A stretch of DNA of 20,260 nt, taken from positions 1 through 20,260 of the forward strand of contig USML01000025.1 of NCBI GenBank assembly GCA_900555855.1, read 5' to 3'. Within the stretch, counting starts at the first letter, position 1; the number at the start of each line of letters is the position of its first letter. Below the pieces are notes generated by a model, which was given only the letters and a program-made list of their open reading frames with translations, had not been told where the DNA came from and did not search any database. Shown piece after piece: positions 8,606 to 15,641 of the stretch. Both the position numbers and the translations under genes were made by a program. The stretch is from an uncultured Eubacteriales bacterium. GTDB taxonomy: Bacteria; Bacillota; Clostridia; Oscillospirales; Butyricicoccaceae.

Positions 8606-8813
8606 GGAAAAAGCGTCGGATTTTGCGAAAAGCGCGGCGGCCTTTGCCGCGCCGGGCGGGCCGGCGGCGGGGGAAAGGACAGCTTTTTGTGGAGCTTTAC
8701 CAAACCGGGCGCGCAGGAACCGCCGGCAAAGACAAGCTGCACAGGAAAAAACAGAGGGGGCAAAGCGTTTCCTGTCCATGTTTCACCAAATTGCGAAAAA
8801 TGGAAAAAGGGGC
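8606..8813. other. Intergenic stretch between the ireB and uraA promoters
   Basis: No gene is supported here on either strand. The only structure noted is a GC hairpin GCGCGGC / GCCGCGC (8632-8652), followed by TTTT on the minus strand. It would end any leftward transcript before ireB. Short open frames lack ribosome sites and have biased, repetitive composition. Confidence 0.5.
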
Positions 8814-8842
8814 TTGCAAATCCTGTTTCGTTCATGTATGAT
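8814..8842 (+). promoter_or_regulatory. uraA promoter
   Basis: TTGCAA (8814-8819), 17-bp spacer, TATGAT (8837-8842). It lies about 210 nt upstream of the uraA start, leaving a long untranslated leader. Confidence 0.75.
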
Positions 8843-8848
8843 ACCAAA

Positions 8849-9014
8849 AGAAAATTCGGGAAGAGGTGAGGCAAAGTGGCGCACAGCGGCGGAACGATCC
8901 GGAAGGTCTGTGGAACGCGGGGGCAGCTGTCCCGGCGGCGGAAGCTTTCTTTCTCTCCCTTTGCCGTTTCTTTTCGTGGCATTTCCATTGATTCAATGGA
9001 AGTGCCGTTTTTTT
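8849..9014 (+). promoter_or_regulatory. uraA leader with intrinsic terminator (attenuator)
   Basis: The leader ends in a terminator hairpin: GGCATTTCCATT (8978-8989) pairs with AATGGAAGTGCC (8995-9006) with one G-U pair, and seven T follow (9008-9014). Further upstream GGCAAAG (8870-8876) can pair with CTTTGCC (8959-8965). That stem would enclose small hairpins, including CGGA-ACGA-TCCG at 8890-8901 and GGGGCAGCTGTCCC at 8920-8933. A terminator between promoter and gene implies transcription attenuation. The regulator could be PyrR, which often controls uracil permease genes, but I cannot match the PyrR-binding consensus with confidence. Confidence 0.65.
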
Positions 9015-9050
9015 ATGTTTGTTTTTGAAAAATATAGAGGAGGATGAATC

Positions 9051-10436
9051 ATGAAAAACGAAAAACAAGCGCTGGGCACAGAGCCTATCTATGATGCGCG
9101 CAAGCTGGGCGTCCCCAAAATGCTGGTGCTGGGTCTGCAGCATATGTTCGCCATGTTTGGCGCCACCGTTCTGGTGCCCATCCTGGTCAGCGGCTACGGC
9201 CTGCCCCTGAGCATCCAGACGACCCTGCTGTTCGCCGGCCTCGGCACGCTTCTGTTCCATCTTTGCACCAAGTTCAAGGTCCCTGCATTCCTGGGCTCTT
9301 CCTTCGCGTTTCTGGGCGGCTTTGAGGCCGTTGCCAGGCTGGACGCCGGCAAGTTTGCCTCGATGACCGGCGAAGAAAAGCTCCCCTACGCCATGGGCGG
9401 CGTTGTGGTGGCCGGTCTGCTCTATCTGGTGCTGGCCCTGCTGTTCAAGCTGGTGGGCGCAAAGAAGGTCATGCGCTTCTTCCCGCCCATCGTCACCGGC
9501 CCCATGATCATCCTCATCGGTCTGAACCTGTCCGGCTCCGCCGTTTCCAATGCTTCCACCTGCTGGTGGCTGGCGATGGTGGCCATGGCCATCATCGTGG
9601 TGGCGAACATCTGGGGCAAGGGTATGGTCAAGATCATCCCCATCCTGCTGGGTGTGGTGGGCGCCTATGTTGTGGCCCTGATCGCCAACGCCTTCGGCGC
9701 CACCGCAGTAGACGCCGCCGGCAATGTGGTTCCTCTGATCAGCTTCAGCAATGTGAGCTCCGCCAGCCTGGTGGGCCTGCAGAAGTTTGCCATCGCCAAG
9801 TTTGACATCACCTCCATCCTGGTGATGGCCCCCATCGCCATCGCCTCTATGATGGAGCATATCGGCGACATCTCCGCCATCTCCGCCACCTGCCAGCGCA
9901 ATTACATCGCCGATCCCGGCCTGCACCGCACGCTGCTGGGCGATGGCCTGGCTACCGCGCTGGCCGGTATGTTCGGCGGCCCCGCCAACACCACCTACGG
10001 CGAAAACACCGGTGTTCTGGCTCTGAGCCGGGTCTATGACCCCAAGGTTATCCGCCTGGCGGCGGTCTACGCGGTGATCCTCTCCTTCAGCCCCAAGTTT
10101 GACGCCCTGGTCAACTCTATCCCCACGGCCATCATCGGCGGCGTCTCCTTCATCCTCTACGGTATGATCTCTGCGGTGGGCGTCCGCAATGTGGTGGAAA
10201 ACAAGGTGGATCTGACCAAATCCCGCAACCTGATCATCGCCGCCGTCATCTTCGTCTGCGGCCTGGGCTTCTCCGGCGGAGTTTCCTTCCAGGTGGGCAA
10301 CGCCACGGTCACGCTGACCTCTTTGGCCATCGCCGCTCTGGCCGGCGTCCTGCTGAACGCCATCCTGCCCGGCAACGACTATGAGTTCGGCACCGATGTG
10401 AAGGGCGACAGCGCCGCCAATCTGGGCACCTATTAA
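9051..10436 (+). CDS. uraA: Uracil permease (NCS2 family)
   Basis: A 461-aa membrane protein with about 14 hydrophobic segments, the length of NCS2 transporters. It carries uracil into the cell, probably with protons. Seen: LGLQHMFAMFGATVLVP (28-44, the conserved QH), the half-membrane motif MMEHIGDISA with Glu269, and GGPANTTYGENTGVLALSRVYDP (309-331) with Glu318. These two glutamates correspond to the substrate-binding pair of E. coli UraA. The MMEHIGD and TTYGENTG signatures separate uracil from xanthine carriers. AGGAGG lies 7 nt before the ATG. It is monocistronic, behind an attenuator, and complements upp at 3.3 kb in uracil salvage. Confidence 0.94.
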   Translation: MKNEKQALGTEPIYDARKLGVPKMLVLGLQHMFAMFGATVLVPILVSGYGLPLSIQTTLLFAGLGTLLFHLCTKFKVPAFLGSSFAFLGGFEAVARLDAGKFASMTGEEKLPYAMGGVVVAGLLYLVLALLFKLVGAKKVMRFFPPIVTGPMIILIGLNLSGSAVSNASTCWWLAMVAMAIIVVANIWGKGMVKIIPILLGVVGAYVVALIANAFGATAVDAAGNVVPLISFSNVSSASLVGLQKFAIAKFDITSILVMAPIAIASMMEHIGDISAISATCQRNYIADPGLHRTLLGDGLATALAGMFGGPANTTYGENTGVLALSRVYDPKVIRLAAVYAVILSFSPKFDALVNSIPTAIIGGVSFILYGMISAVGVRNVVENKVDLTKSRNLIIAAVIFVCGLGFSGGVSFQVGNATVTLTSLAIAALAGVLLNAILPGNDYEFGTDVKGDSAANLGTY

Positions 10437-10460
10437 TTAAAAATACAGCAAACCGGTTCA

Positions 10461-10498
10461 AAAGGCCCCTCCACAATACGGAGGGGCCTTTCTTTTTT
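10461..10498 (+). terminator. Intrinsic terminator of uraA
   Basis: Twelve-bp stem AAAGGCCCCTCC / GGAGGGGCCTTT with a 7-nt loop, followed by CTTTTTT. It lies 24 nt after the uraA stop. Confidence 0.93.
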
Positions 10499-10523
10499 CT
10501 GCGGCGGGCAGCTCGGCAAACGG

Positions 10524-10552
10524 TTGAAAAAAAGCGGCGCCGCAGGTATAAT
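10524..10552 (+). promoter_or_regulatory. Promoter of the SpoU-type methyltransferase gene
   Basis: TTGAAA (10524-10529), 17-bp spacer, TATAAT (10547-10552), 33 nt before the start codon. Confidence 0.8.
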
Positions 10553-10585
10553 CAGAGCAGAAACAAGAGAAATGGGGCTGGATAT

Positions 10586-11413
10586 ATGGCAAAAATCATG
10601 GAGATCACGGATTTTTCCGCGCCGGAGCTGGATGTTTACGCCCGCCTGACGGAAAATCAGCTGCTGAACCGGGCAGACCCGGAAAATGCGCTGTTCGTGG
10701 CGGAGAGCCCGCTGGTCATCGGCCGGGCGCTGGACGCGGGCTGCAGGCCGGTGTCCTTTTTGATGGAGAAGAAGCATGTGACGGGGAAGGGCGCGGCCAT
10801 TCTGGCCCGGTGTCCCCAGGATATCCCCGTCTATGCGGCGGAGCTGCCGGTGCTTACGCAGCTCACCGGCTTCCACCTGACCCGGGGCATGCTGTGCGCC
10901 ATGCTGCGGCCGCCGCTCCCTTCGGTGGAGGAGATCTGCCGGGATGCCCGGCGGGTGGCCGTGCTGGAAAATGTGATGAACCCCACCAACATCGGCGCGA
11001 TCTTCCGCTCGGCGGCGGCGCTGAATATCGACGCCGTCCTGCTCACCGCCGCCGGCAGCGACCCGCTCTACCGCCGGGCCGCCCGGGTGAGCATGGGCAA
11101 TGTGTTTCTGGTGCCCTGGACCTATCTGCCGGAGGAGACCTGCTGGACAGAGACCCTCCATGAGCTGGGCTTTCGGACGGCGGCCATGGCCCTGCGGGAG
11201 GATTCCGTCTTGCTGACAGACCCTGGGCTCATGGCAGAGCCAAGGCTGGCCATTGTTATGGGAACGGAGGGAGACGGCCTGGCGGGGGAGACCATCGCCC
11301 GGTGCGATTATACCGTCCGGATCCCCATGTCCCACGGGGTGGATTCCCTCAATGTGGCGGCGGCCAGCGCCGTGGCCTTTTACCAGCTGGCGCAGCTTTC
11401 GGAAAAAGAATAA
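10586..11413 (+). CDS. SpoU/TrmH family RNA 2'-O-methyltransferase
   Basis: A 275-aa SPOUT-class enzyme that transfers a methyl group from AdoMet to a ribose 2'-OH of tRNA or rRNA. An N-terminal substrate-binding part (about 1-110, with ALFVAESPLVIGRALDAG) precedes the knotted catalytic domain. Motif 1 is ENVMNPTNIGAIFRSAAAL (129-145, with the catalytic Arg141), motif 2 AIVMGTEGDGLAGE (222-235) and motif 3 IPMSHGVDSLNVAAASAVAF (246-265). The usual GNEG of motif 2 reads GTEG. The ribosome site (GGGGCTGG) is only fair. It is monocistronic, with its own promoter. The exact RNA target cannot be told from sequence. Confidence 0.92.
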   Translation: MAKIMEITDFSAPELDVYARLTENQLLNRADPENALFVAESPLVIGRALDAGCRPVSFLMEKKHVTGKGAAILARCPQDIPVYAAELPVLTQLTGFHLTRGMLCAMLRPPLPSVEEICRDARRVAVLENVMNPTNIGAIFRSAAALNIDAVLLTAAGSDPLYRRAARVSMGNVFLVPWTYLPEETCWTETLHELGFRTAAMALREDSVLLTDPGLMAEPRLAIVMGTEGDGLAGETIARCDYTVRIPMSHGVDSLNVAAASAVAFYQLAQLSEKE

Positions 11414-11420
11414 GATGCAG

Positions 11421-11480
11421 AAAAACGGCAGACGCAGCCGGCCTGGATCTGTGATCAGCCGGAAGCCTCCGCCGTTTTTT
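11421..11480 (+). terminator. Convergent terminator overlapping the kinase 3' end
   Basis: AAAAACGGC (11421-11429) pairs with GCCGTTTTTT (11471-11480). An inner stem CCGGC / GCCGG (11438-11442 / 11458-11462) and GATC / GATC arms can fold between them. The T6 tract ends the rightward methyltransferase transcript. The right arm lies inside the last codons of the leftward kinase gene. Confidence 0.7.
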
Positions 11481-12759
11481 GCGCCGGCGTCATGGGCAGC
11501 GCCAGCTGGAGCAGAAAGACGCCGTCCTCCGCGCGGAAGACGCAGAGACCGCCCTTCTGCCGGGCGATGGACGCCATACTGCGGCAGCCGAAGCCGTGGC
11601 CAGCCTGCCGTGCGGCAGGAAGCCCATTTTCCAGCTCCACCGTGCCGGAATAGGGATTTTTGATCTCGATGAGCAGCTTTTCCCGGCGAACATCGCAGTA
11701 AAGATCCACCCAGCGGGCCCCCTGCGTGACCTGACCCGCCGCCCGGAGGGCGTTTTCCAGACCGTTGGACAGCAGAGAGCAAAGCTCGATATCGGAGAGG
11801 GGGAGGACCTTTGGCAGGCGGGCGTTGATGGTGAGCCGGATCCCTGCCTGCCGGGCCTGATTCGCAAAGGAGGAGCACAGCAGGTTCACCAGCTCGTTTT
11901 CACACCAGCGGGTGGGCGTGATGGAATTGACGCCCGCATGGATCTGACGGATGTATTCCTGGGCCTGCTCCAGCTGGCCGGCGGAGAGATAGCTGTTGAT
12001 GGCGTTGAGATGGTGGCGCATATCATGACGGTAGACCGCCGCCTGGGCCTGCGCCTGGGCCAGCGCCTCCACCTGCTGGGCGGCGGAGGCCAGCTCCATG
12101 GACATCATGGAGTTCTGCAGCTCGGTCTGGCTGCGCTTCTGGACCTCGCCGTGGTAGAGAATGACAAATAGAATATAGAAAAACGCCATCGCCGCCGGAA
12201 GAAACTCAATGATCCCGTGGATCCCCAGATAGAGGGCGTTGGAATAGACCGTGGCGGCGTAGTCAAACAAATAATAGAACAGCGGCAGCCCGCCGAAGAT
12301 CCAGAGGGAGCGGGAGGAATAGGTCATGGCCGCATAGGCGGGGGCCGCGAACCAGCGGCAGAGCAGATAGCCGAAGAGCAGGATGGATATGGCGTAGCTC
12401 AGCTCATAGCTCAGGGCGCTGTCAAAGACTGCCTGCGTCAGCGACCCCACCCAGCGGGGCAGCTGGCAGCAGAAATAGGCCGTCAAAACGCTGGCCAGCG
12501 CCAGCATGGGCCTGCGCTTCAGCCCCAGCCACAAAAAAAGCCACAGGGGAAGATGGGTCAGCAGGGGATAGAGCATCCGCGTGCGCTGAAGGCCCAGCAG
12601 CAGGAAAAACAGCCCCTGCACCGCCAGCAGCACAAGGCAGAGCGCCGCGGTCATCCACCGGTCCCGCCGGGTGCGGATGCCGCCGGAAAAGGAGATCGCC
12701 AGCGCCGCGCCGTAAAACAGCACCAGCCCGAAGTTGATCAGCTGAAGGGAGGCCGTCAT
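11455..12759 (-). CDS. GHKL-type sensor histidine kinase (agr/lyt-like)
   Basis: A 434-aa membrane kinase. The first 205 residues hold about six hydrophobic helices. A short coiled linker rich in Gln and Ala follows (EVQKRSQTELQNS to AQAQAQAAVY). The phospho-acceptor is His245 in YRHDMRHHLNAINSYL, a HPK10-like H box. The GHKL ATPase domain shows the N box LLSNGLENALRAA (329-341) and G box AGHGFGCRSMASIA (386-399). The layout matches AgrC/ComD-type kinases that pair with LytTR regulators. Its ATG overlaps the regulator stop codon (ATGA), so the two are one operon. There is no AgrB/AgrD-like peptide gene next to it, so the signal is unknown. It probably controls the genes to its right. Confidence 0.9.
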   Translation of the reverse strand: MTASLQLINFGLVLFYGAALAISFSGGIRTRRDRWMTAALCLVLLAVQGLFFLLLGLQRTRMLYPLLTHLPLWLFLWLGLKRRPMLALASVLTAYFCCQLPRWVGSLTQAVFDSALSYELSYAISILLFGYLLCRWFAAPAYAAMTYSSRSLWIFGGLPLFYYLFDYAATVYSNALYLGIHGIIEFLPAAMAFFYILFVILYHGEVQKRSQTELQNSMMSMELASAAQQVEALAQAQAQAAVYRHDMRHHLNAINSYLSAGQLEQAQEYIRQIHAGVNSITPTRWCENELVNLLCSSFANQARQAGIRLTINARLPKVLPLSDIELCSLLSNGLENALRAAGQVTQGARWVDLYCDVRREKLLIEIKNPYSGTVELENGLPAARQAGHGFGCRSMASIARQKGGLCVFRAEDGVFLLQLALPMTPAQKTAEASG

Positions 12760-13484
12760 GCTTCCTCCTCCTTGCGGGAAAAGAGATAATCCAGATAGGC
12801 CGTGCGCACCTGACTCTGCAGCAGGCGGGAGATGGGGATGGTCCGATGGTCAAAGGTGGTCAGCTCCCGGCTGCCCAGCGACTGGACGCCGTCCATATTG
12901 ACCACAAAGGCCCGGTGGACCTTGATAAACTCCGGCTGGGACAGCAGCGCCCCCTCATATTCGCTGAGGGCGCCGGGGATCTCCAGCTCGCTGCCGTCTT
13001 CCAGATAAAACATCAGATGCTTGTTGCGCACCTCCACCGCCACGATGGAGGAAAAGGGAAGACGGGTCACGCCGGCGGGGCGGCGCAGGGTCAGCAGGGC
13101 GTCCTGCTTCTGGATGGCGTGGAACAGCTTATCCAGCACGGGAAAGAGATTGTCGGCGGAGGCGGGCTTGAGCAGATAGGAATAGGCCTCCACCGCATAG
13201 CTCTCCACGGCATATTCCGGGGAGGAGGTGAGAAAAACGATCTTCGGATCCAGCGCCGCGGCGCGGATCTCCCGGGCGGCCTCCATGCCGGAAAGCCCGG
13301 GCATCAGGATATCCAGCAGCACCGCGTCGTAGGCGGTATGGCGCATGGCCTCCAGCAGGTCCATGGCGCTGCGGAAAAGATCGAAGCTGAGGATCGAGCC
13401 GCGGCTGGCCTGGTATTGGCCCAGCAGCGCGGATACGCGGGTCAGCTCTTCCCGGTCGTCGTCGCAGACGGCAAGCCGAAACAT
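12756..13484 (-). CDS. LytTR family response regulator
   Basis: A 242-aa two-component regulator. The receiver domain (1-120) has the acidic pocket Asp8-Asp10, phospho-acceptor Asp58 in VLLDILMPGLSG, Thr86 and Lys106 in YLLKP. The LytTR DNA-binding domain (about 133-236) shows FSSIVAVEVRNKHLMFYLEDG and FIKVHRAFVVNMDGVQSL. Such proteins bind pairs of 9-bp direct repeats about 12 bp apart and activate transcription. The ATG at 13484 is preferred because the protein then begins MFRLAVCDDD and GGCGGAG lies just upstream; in-frame codons before it overlap the promoter. It is first in an operon with the GHKL kinase, and a candidate LytTR site lies just upstream of its promoter. Confidence 0.94.
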   Translation of the reverse strand: MFRLAVCDDDREELTRVSALLGQYQASRGSILSFDLFRSAMDLLEAMRHTAYDAVLLDILMPGLSGMEAAREIRAAALDPKIVFLTSSPEYAVESYAVEAYSYLLKPASADNLFPVLDKLFHAIQKQDALLTLRRPAGVTRLPFSSIVAVEVRNKHLMFYLEDGSELEIPGALSEYEGALLSQPEFIKVHRAFVVNMDGVQSLGSRELTTFDHRTIPISRLLQSQVRTAYLDYLFSRKEEEA

Positions 13485-13518
13485 GGCTCCGCCCCCTTTC
13501 CCGTGAAGTGATGCTATC

Positions 13519-13547
13519 ATTATAACCCAGGATGGCGTTTCCTTCAA
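13519..13547 (-). promoter_or_regulatory. Promoter of the regulator/kinase operon
   Basis: Minus strand: TTGAAG (13542-13547), 17-bp spacer, TATAAT (13519-13524), ending 35 nt before the regulator start codon. Confidence 0.8.
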
Positions 13548-13556
13548 TCAAAAAAT

Positions 13557-13586
13557 GCATTTCGAGCCGCTGAAATGACATTTCAG
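13557..13586. promoter_or_regulatory. Candidate LytTR-binding direct repeat (9-12-9)
   Basis: Plus strand: GCATTTCGA (13557-13565), 12 bp, ACATTTCAG (13578-13586); the CATTTC cores are exactly 21 bp apart. This spacing is the usual layout for AgrA/ComE-type LytTR regulators, and ACATTTCAG resembles known ComE sites. The right copy is also half of a perfect palindrome CTGAAATG-A-CATTTCAG (13570-13586). The left copy overlaps AAATGCATTT (13553-13562). The site lies 10 bp upstream of the regulator's -35 and 31 bp upstream of the rightward -10. Confidence 0.6.
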
Positions 13587-13617
13587 GGAAAAATCCCCAC
13601 TTTTGCGGCGGGCCTGC

Positions 13618-13623
13618 TATACT
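13618..13623 (+). promoter_or_regulatory. Activator-dependent-looking promoter (-10 only)
   Basis: TATACT at 13618-13623, but the position 17 bp upstream reads CCCCAC with no -35 similarity. The LytTR-like repeat sits just upstream, where an activator could replace the missing -35. Confidence 0.55.
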
Positions 13624-13664
13624 AAGGGCATCTGAAGCGGCTTTGCCGGAAGGGGGAAGGAGCC

Positions 13665-13979
13665 ATGGGAACGGTGGTGGCGGCGGTATCTGTCATCGCG
13701 GGGCTGAGCCTGAGCGCGCTGCTCCTCTGCTGGTTCCTCTGGGTCTACCATCTTCTTTCGGAAAAGCGGGAAAGCGCCATGGCGGCCCGGCAGCAGCTCC
13801 CGCTGCACCGGGACGGGCTGGATCAGGTCCGGGGCAGCGAGCGGGAGGCCGCCGCGCGCCGGGTGCTGGAATCCAGCAGAGACATCTGCCAGAGCATCCG
13901 CCAGAGCTATAACGACGCCCTGCGGCGGCCGCTCTGCCAGCTCCCCGGCTATCTCATGGGCTTCCGGCCGCTGCCCTGA
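13665..13979 (+). CDS. Small membrane protein with LemA-like ends
   Basis: A 104-aa protein. Residues 3-29 form one membrane helix (VVAAVSVIAGLSLSALLLCWFLWV). It is followed by YHLLSEKRES and an Arg/Glu/Gln-rich helical region. The tail SYNDALRRPLCQLPGYLMGF (81-100) resembles the C-terminal LemA signature (YNDAV...fP.nl...fgF). LemA proteins are usually about 180-190 aa with a long central helical bundle; here about 80 residues of that part are missing. I infer a miniature or decayed LemA relative; the match is by eye. The ATG follows GGGGGAAGGAG. The gene diverges from the regulator/kinase operon and begins just after the LytTR-like site, so it is a likely target. Confidence 0.65.
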   Translation: MGTVVAAVSVIAGLSLSALLLCWFLWVYHLLSEKRESAMAARQQLPLHRDGLDQVRGSEREAAARRVLESSRDICQSIRQSYNDALRRPLCQLPGYLMGFRPLP

Positions 13980-14041
13980 GCGGCCAGACGCAAAAGCGTG
14001 AAAAGAAACAAAAGCAATCATCTTTGGACGGAGGAGATCAA

Positions 14042-14929
14042 ATGGGTCTGTTTACAAAAAAAGAGCCCTGCGCCATCTGCGGCGGCAAGGTCAAGGGCCT
14101 GCTTCCCTGGAAGATCGAAGGACAGTATGTCTGCGACAGCTGCCACGGCGTGGTGGATGTGCAGAGAGATAAGGCAGATATGACGATGGAGCAGTTCCGC
14201 CAATATCGGGCCTTTCGGGAGGAAAACCAAGCGCTGAAGGCGCAGTTCACGATCTCACAGAAGATAGATTTTGGTGCGTTTGATACCAAGCTGGTCTTTG
14301 ATTTTGACCATCGGCTCTTTTGCATGGATCAGCATCTGGCAAAGACTGTTTTCCGCGGCGGAGAGATCAGATCCTTCGTCATCCAGGAGGACGGCGCGCC
14401 CATCTTTGAGGGCGGCCCGCAGGGCCTTGCGCGCTATGAGAGCGTTGTTCCAGGGCATCTGACCATGATGGCTCCCCAGCTGAACCAGATCCTTATGCAG
14501 AAGCAGCTGGAGGATCAGCTGAATGTGGGCCGGGATCCGGAGCATCGCCCGGCGCCGCGGTTCTACGACATCCCGGAGCCTTTCAAAAAGTTTCAGGTGT
14601 CTATCTATGTGGATCACCCTTATTGGAGTCTGCTGGAATGCGACCGCTCCGGCCCCACCTTCGATAATGACTATCCTGATGTGAATGATTATATGAATCG
14701 TTATCAGGAGGGCTATTGGCTCATGGAGAACCTGGCCCAGTGTCTGATGGCGGTGGCCTTCCCGGATGCACCCGCAGAGGGCGCGCAGCAGGAGGAGCAG
14801 CCTGCGGCAGCGGCAGCGCCGGCGCAAGACGCCGTGACCCAGCTGAAGCAGTATAAGCAGCTGCTGGACGATGGCGTTATTACCCAGGCAGACTTTGACG
14901 CCAAGAAAAAGCAGCTCATGGGCCTTTAA
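14042..14929 (+). CDS. Zinc-ribbon (DUF4428-like) and SHOCT domain protein
   Basis: A 295-aa cytosolic protein of unknown function. Residues 1-36 form a zinc ribbon, CAIC (10-13) and CDSC (31-34), beginning MGLFTKKEP as DUF4428 proteins do. The middle (about 60-240) is a mixed alpha/beta region with FDTKLVFDFDHRLFCMD and YIDHP-type stretches (VSIYVDHPYWSLLECD). An Ala/Gln/Glu/Pro linker (about 246-265) joins to a C-terminal SHOCT domain, QLKQYKQLLDDGVITQADFD and KKKQLMGL. SHOCT modules are short oligomerisation tails. The start at 14042 has GGAGG 7 nt upstream. It follows the LemA-like gene by 62 nt with no clear promoter, so it probably belongs to the same transcript. Confidence 0.85.
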   Translation: MGLFTKKEPCAICGGKVKGLLPWKIEGQYVCDSCHGVVDVQRDKADMTMEQFRQYRAFREENQALKAQFTISQKIDFGAFDTKLVFDFDHRLFCMDQHLAKTVFRGGEIRSFVIQEDGAPIFEGGPQGLARYESVVPGHLTMMAPQLNQILMQKQLEDQLNVGRDPEHRPAPRFYDIPEPFKKFQVSIYVDHPYWSLLECDRSGPTFDNDYPDVNDYMNRYQEGYWLMENLAQCLMAVAFPDAPAEGAQQEEQPAAAAAPAQDAVTQLKQYKQLLDDGVITQADFDAKKKQLMGL

Positions 14930-14981
14930 GCCCCAAACAAAGCCAAAAAATATTTTTTTGATACAAATGGAGGAAAATCAC

Positions 14982-15518
14982 ATGAAAATCAAGAAGATCC
15001 TGGCGCTGCTCTGCGCCGCAATGATGGTGCTGTCCCTGGCTGCCTGCGGCGGAGAGGACGGAGGCTCTGACGAAGTCACCATGAAGACCATCACCCTGGG
15101 CGATGTGACCATGGAAGTCCCCGATACCTTTGGCGAGCCGCAGGAGGCCAACGGCGCCATGGCGGTCGCCGGCCCCGAAGCTTCCATCACCGTCTCCGGC
15201 CCCGTGACCATGGATATCCCCATGGAGAGCTGGACCGAGGAGTTCGTCTCCGCCAATCTGGACGGCCTGTTTGGCGCATCCTATACGGATCTGTCGCTGG
15301 CGGATTTTGTGGGCGATGTGGATTTTGACGGCACCCCCGGCGTCTTCTTCACCGTCACCGGCACCAACTCCAAGGGCGTGGCCCGGGTGATCTACAACGC
15401 ATATCTCTTCGACGAGACCATGGGCGATTATGTGGTGTCTTTCCTGCACAGCGTGGACAACGCTTCCTACACCGCTGAGCTGGACAACGCCATCGTCTCC
15501 AGCATCACCCTGCACTGA
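14982..15518 (+). CDS. Predicted lipoprotein of unknown function
   Basis: A 178-aa lipoprotein. The signal KKILALLCAAMMVLSLAAC has the lipobox LAAC with Cys22, followed by an acidic Gly/Ser/Asp linker (GGEDGGSDE). The mature part is beta-rich: TITLGDVTMEVPDTFGEPQE, ASITVSGPVTMDIPM and GVFFTVTGTNSKGVARVIYN. It ends in a segment (SFLHSVDNASYTAELDNAIVSSITL) like the end of PsbP-like or DUF-type surface lipoproteins. I cannot assign a family. GGAGG lies 8 nt before the ATG at 14982. It follows the SHOCT gene by 52 nt, an AT-rich gap without a GC hairpin, so the same operon is plausible. It would sit on the outer face of the membrane. Confidence 0.85.
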   Translation: MKIKKILALLCAAMMVLSLAACGGEDGGSDEVTMKTITLGDVTMEVPDTFGEPQEANGAMAVAGPEASITVSGPVTMDIPMESWTEEFVSANLDGLFGASYTDLSLADFVGDVDFDGTPGVFFTVTGTNSKGVARVIYNAYLFDETMGDYVVSFLHSVDNASYTAELDNAIVSSITLH

Positions 15519-15557
15519 GCAAAAAACGGAAAAAGAGCATAAAAGGGAAAGGGAAAG

Positions 15558-15581
15558 GGCCCGCGGCGAACGCCGCGGGCC
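15558..15581 (+). terminator. Probable terminator after the lipoprotein gene
   Basis: Ten-bp GC stem GGCCCGCGGC / GCCGCGGGCC with a GAAC loop, followed only by TTCC. The weak U tract makes it a pause or leaky terminator. Confidence 0.6.
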
Positions 15582-15641
15582 TTCCAGTATTGCTCAAAAA
15601 ACGCCGGAAAACTGGCGGGCCATGGTATTTGCCGCGCAGTT

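Noticed and set aside
8890..8933. A PyrR-binding site in the uraA leader.
   Set aside because: The stretch around ATCCGGAAGGTCTG only loosely resembles the PyrR consensus; I keep the attenuator but not the PyrR identification.
8596..8988. Possible 130-aa minus-strand gene in the ireB-uraA gap.
   Set aside because: No ribosome site, Pro/Phe/Arg-rich composition, and it runs through the uraA promoter and leader.
10433..11878. Minus-strand open frame of about 480 codons opposite the methyltransferase gene and the kinase end.
   Set aside because: It overlaps two well-supported genes and a terminator, and the product is Arg/Gly/His-rich without any motif.
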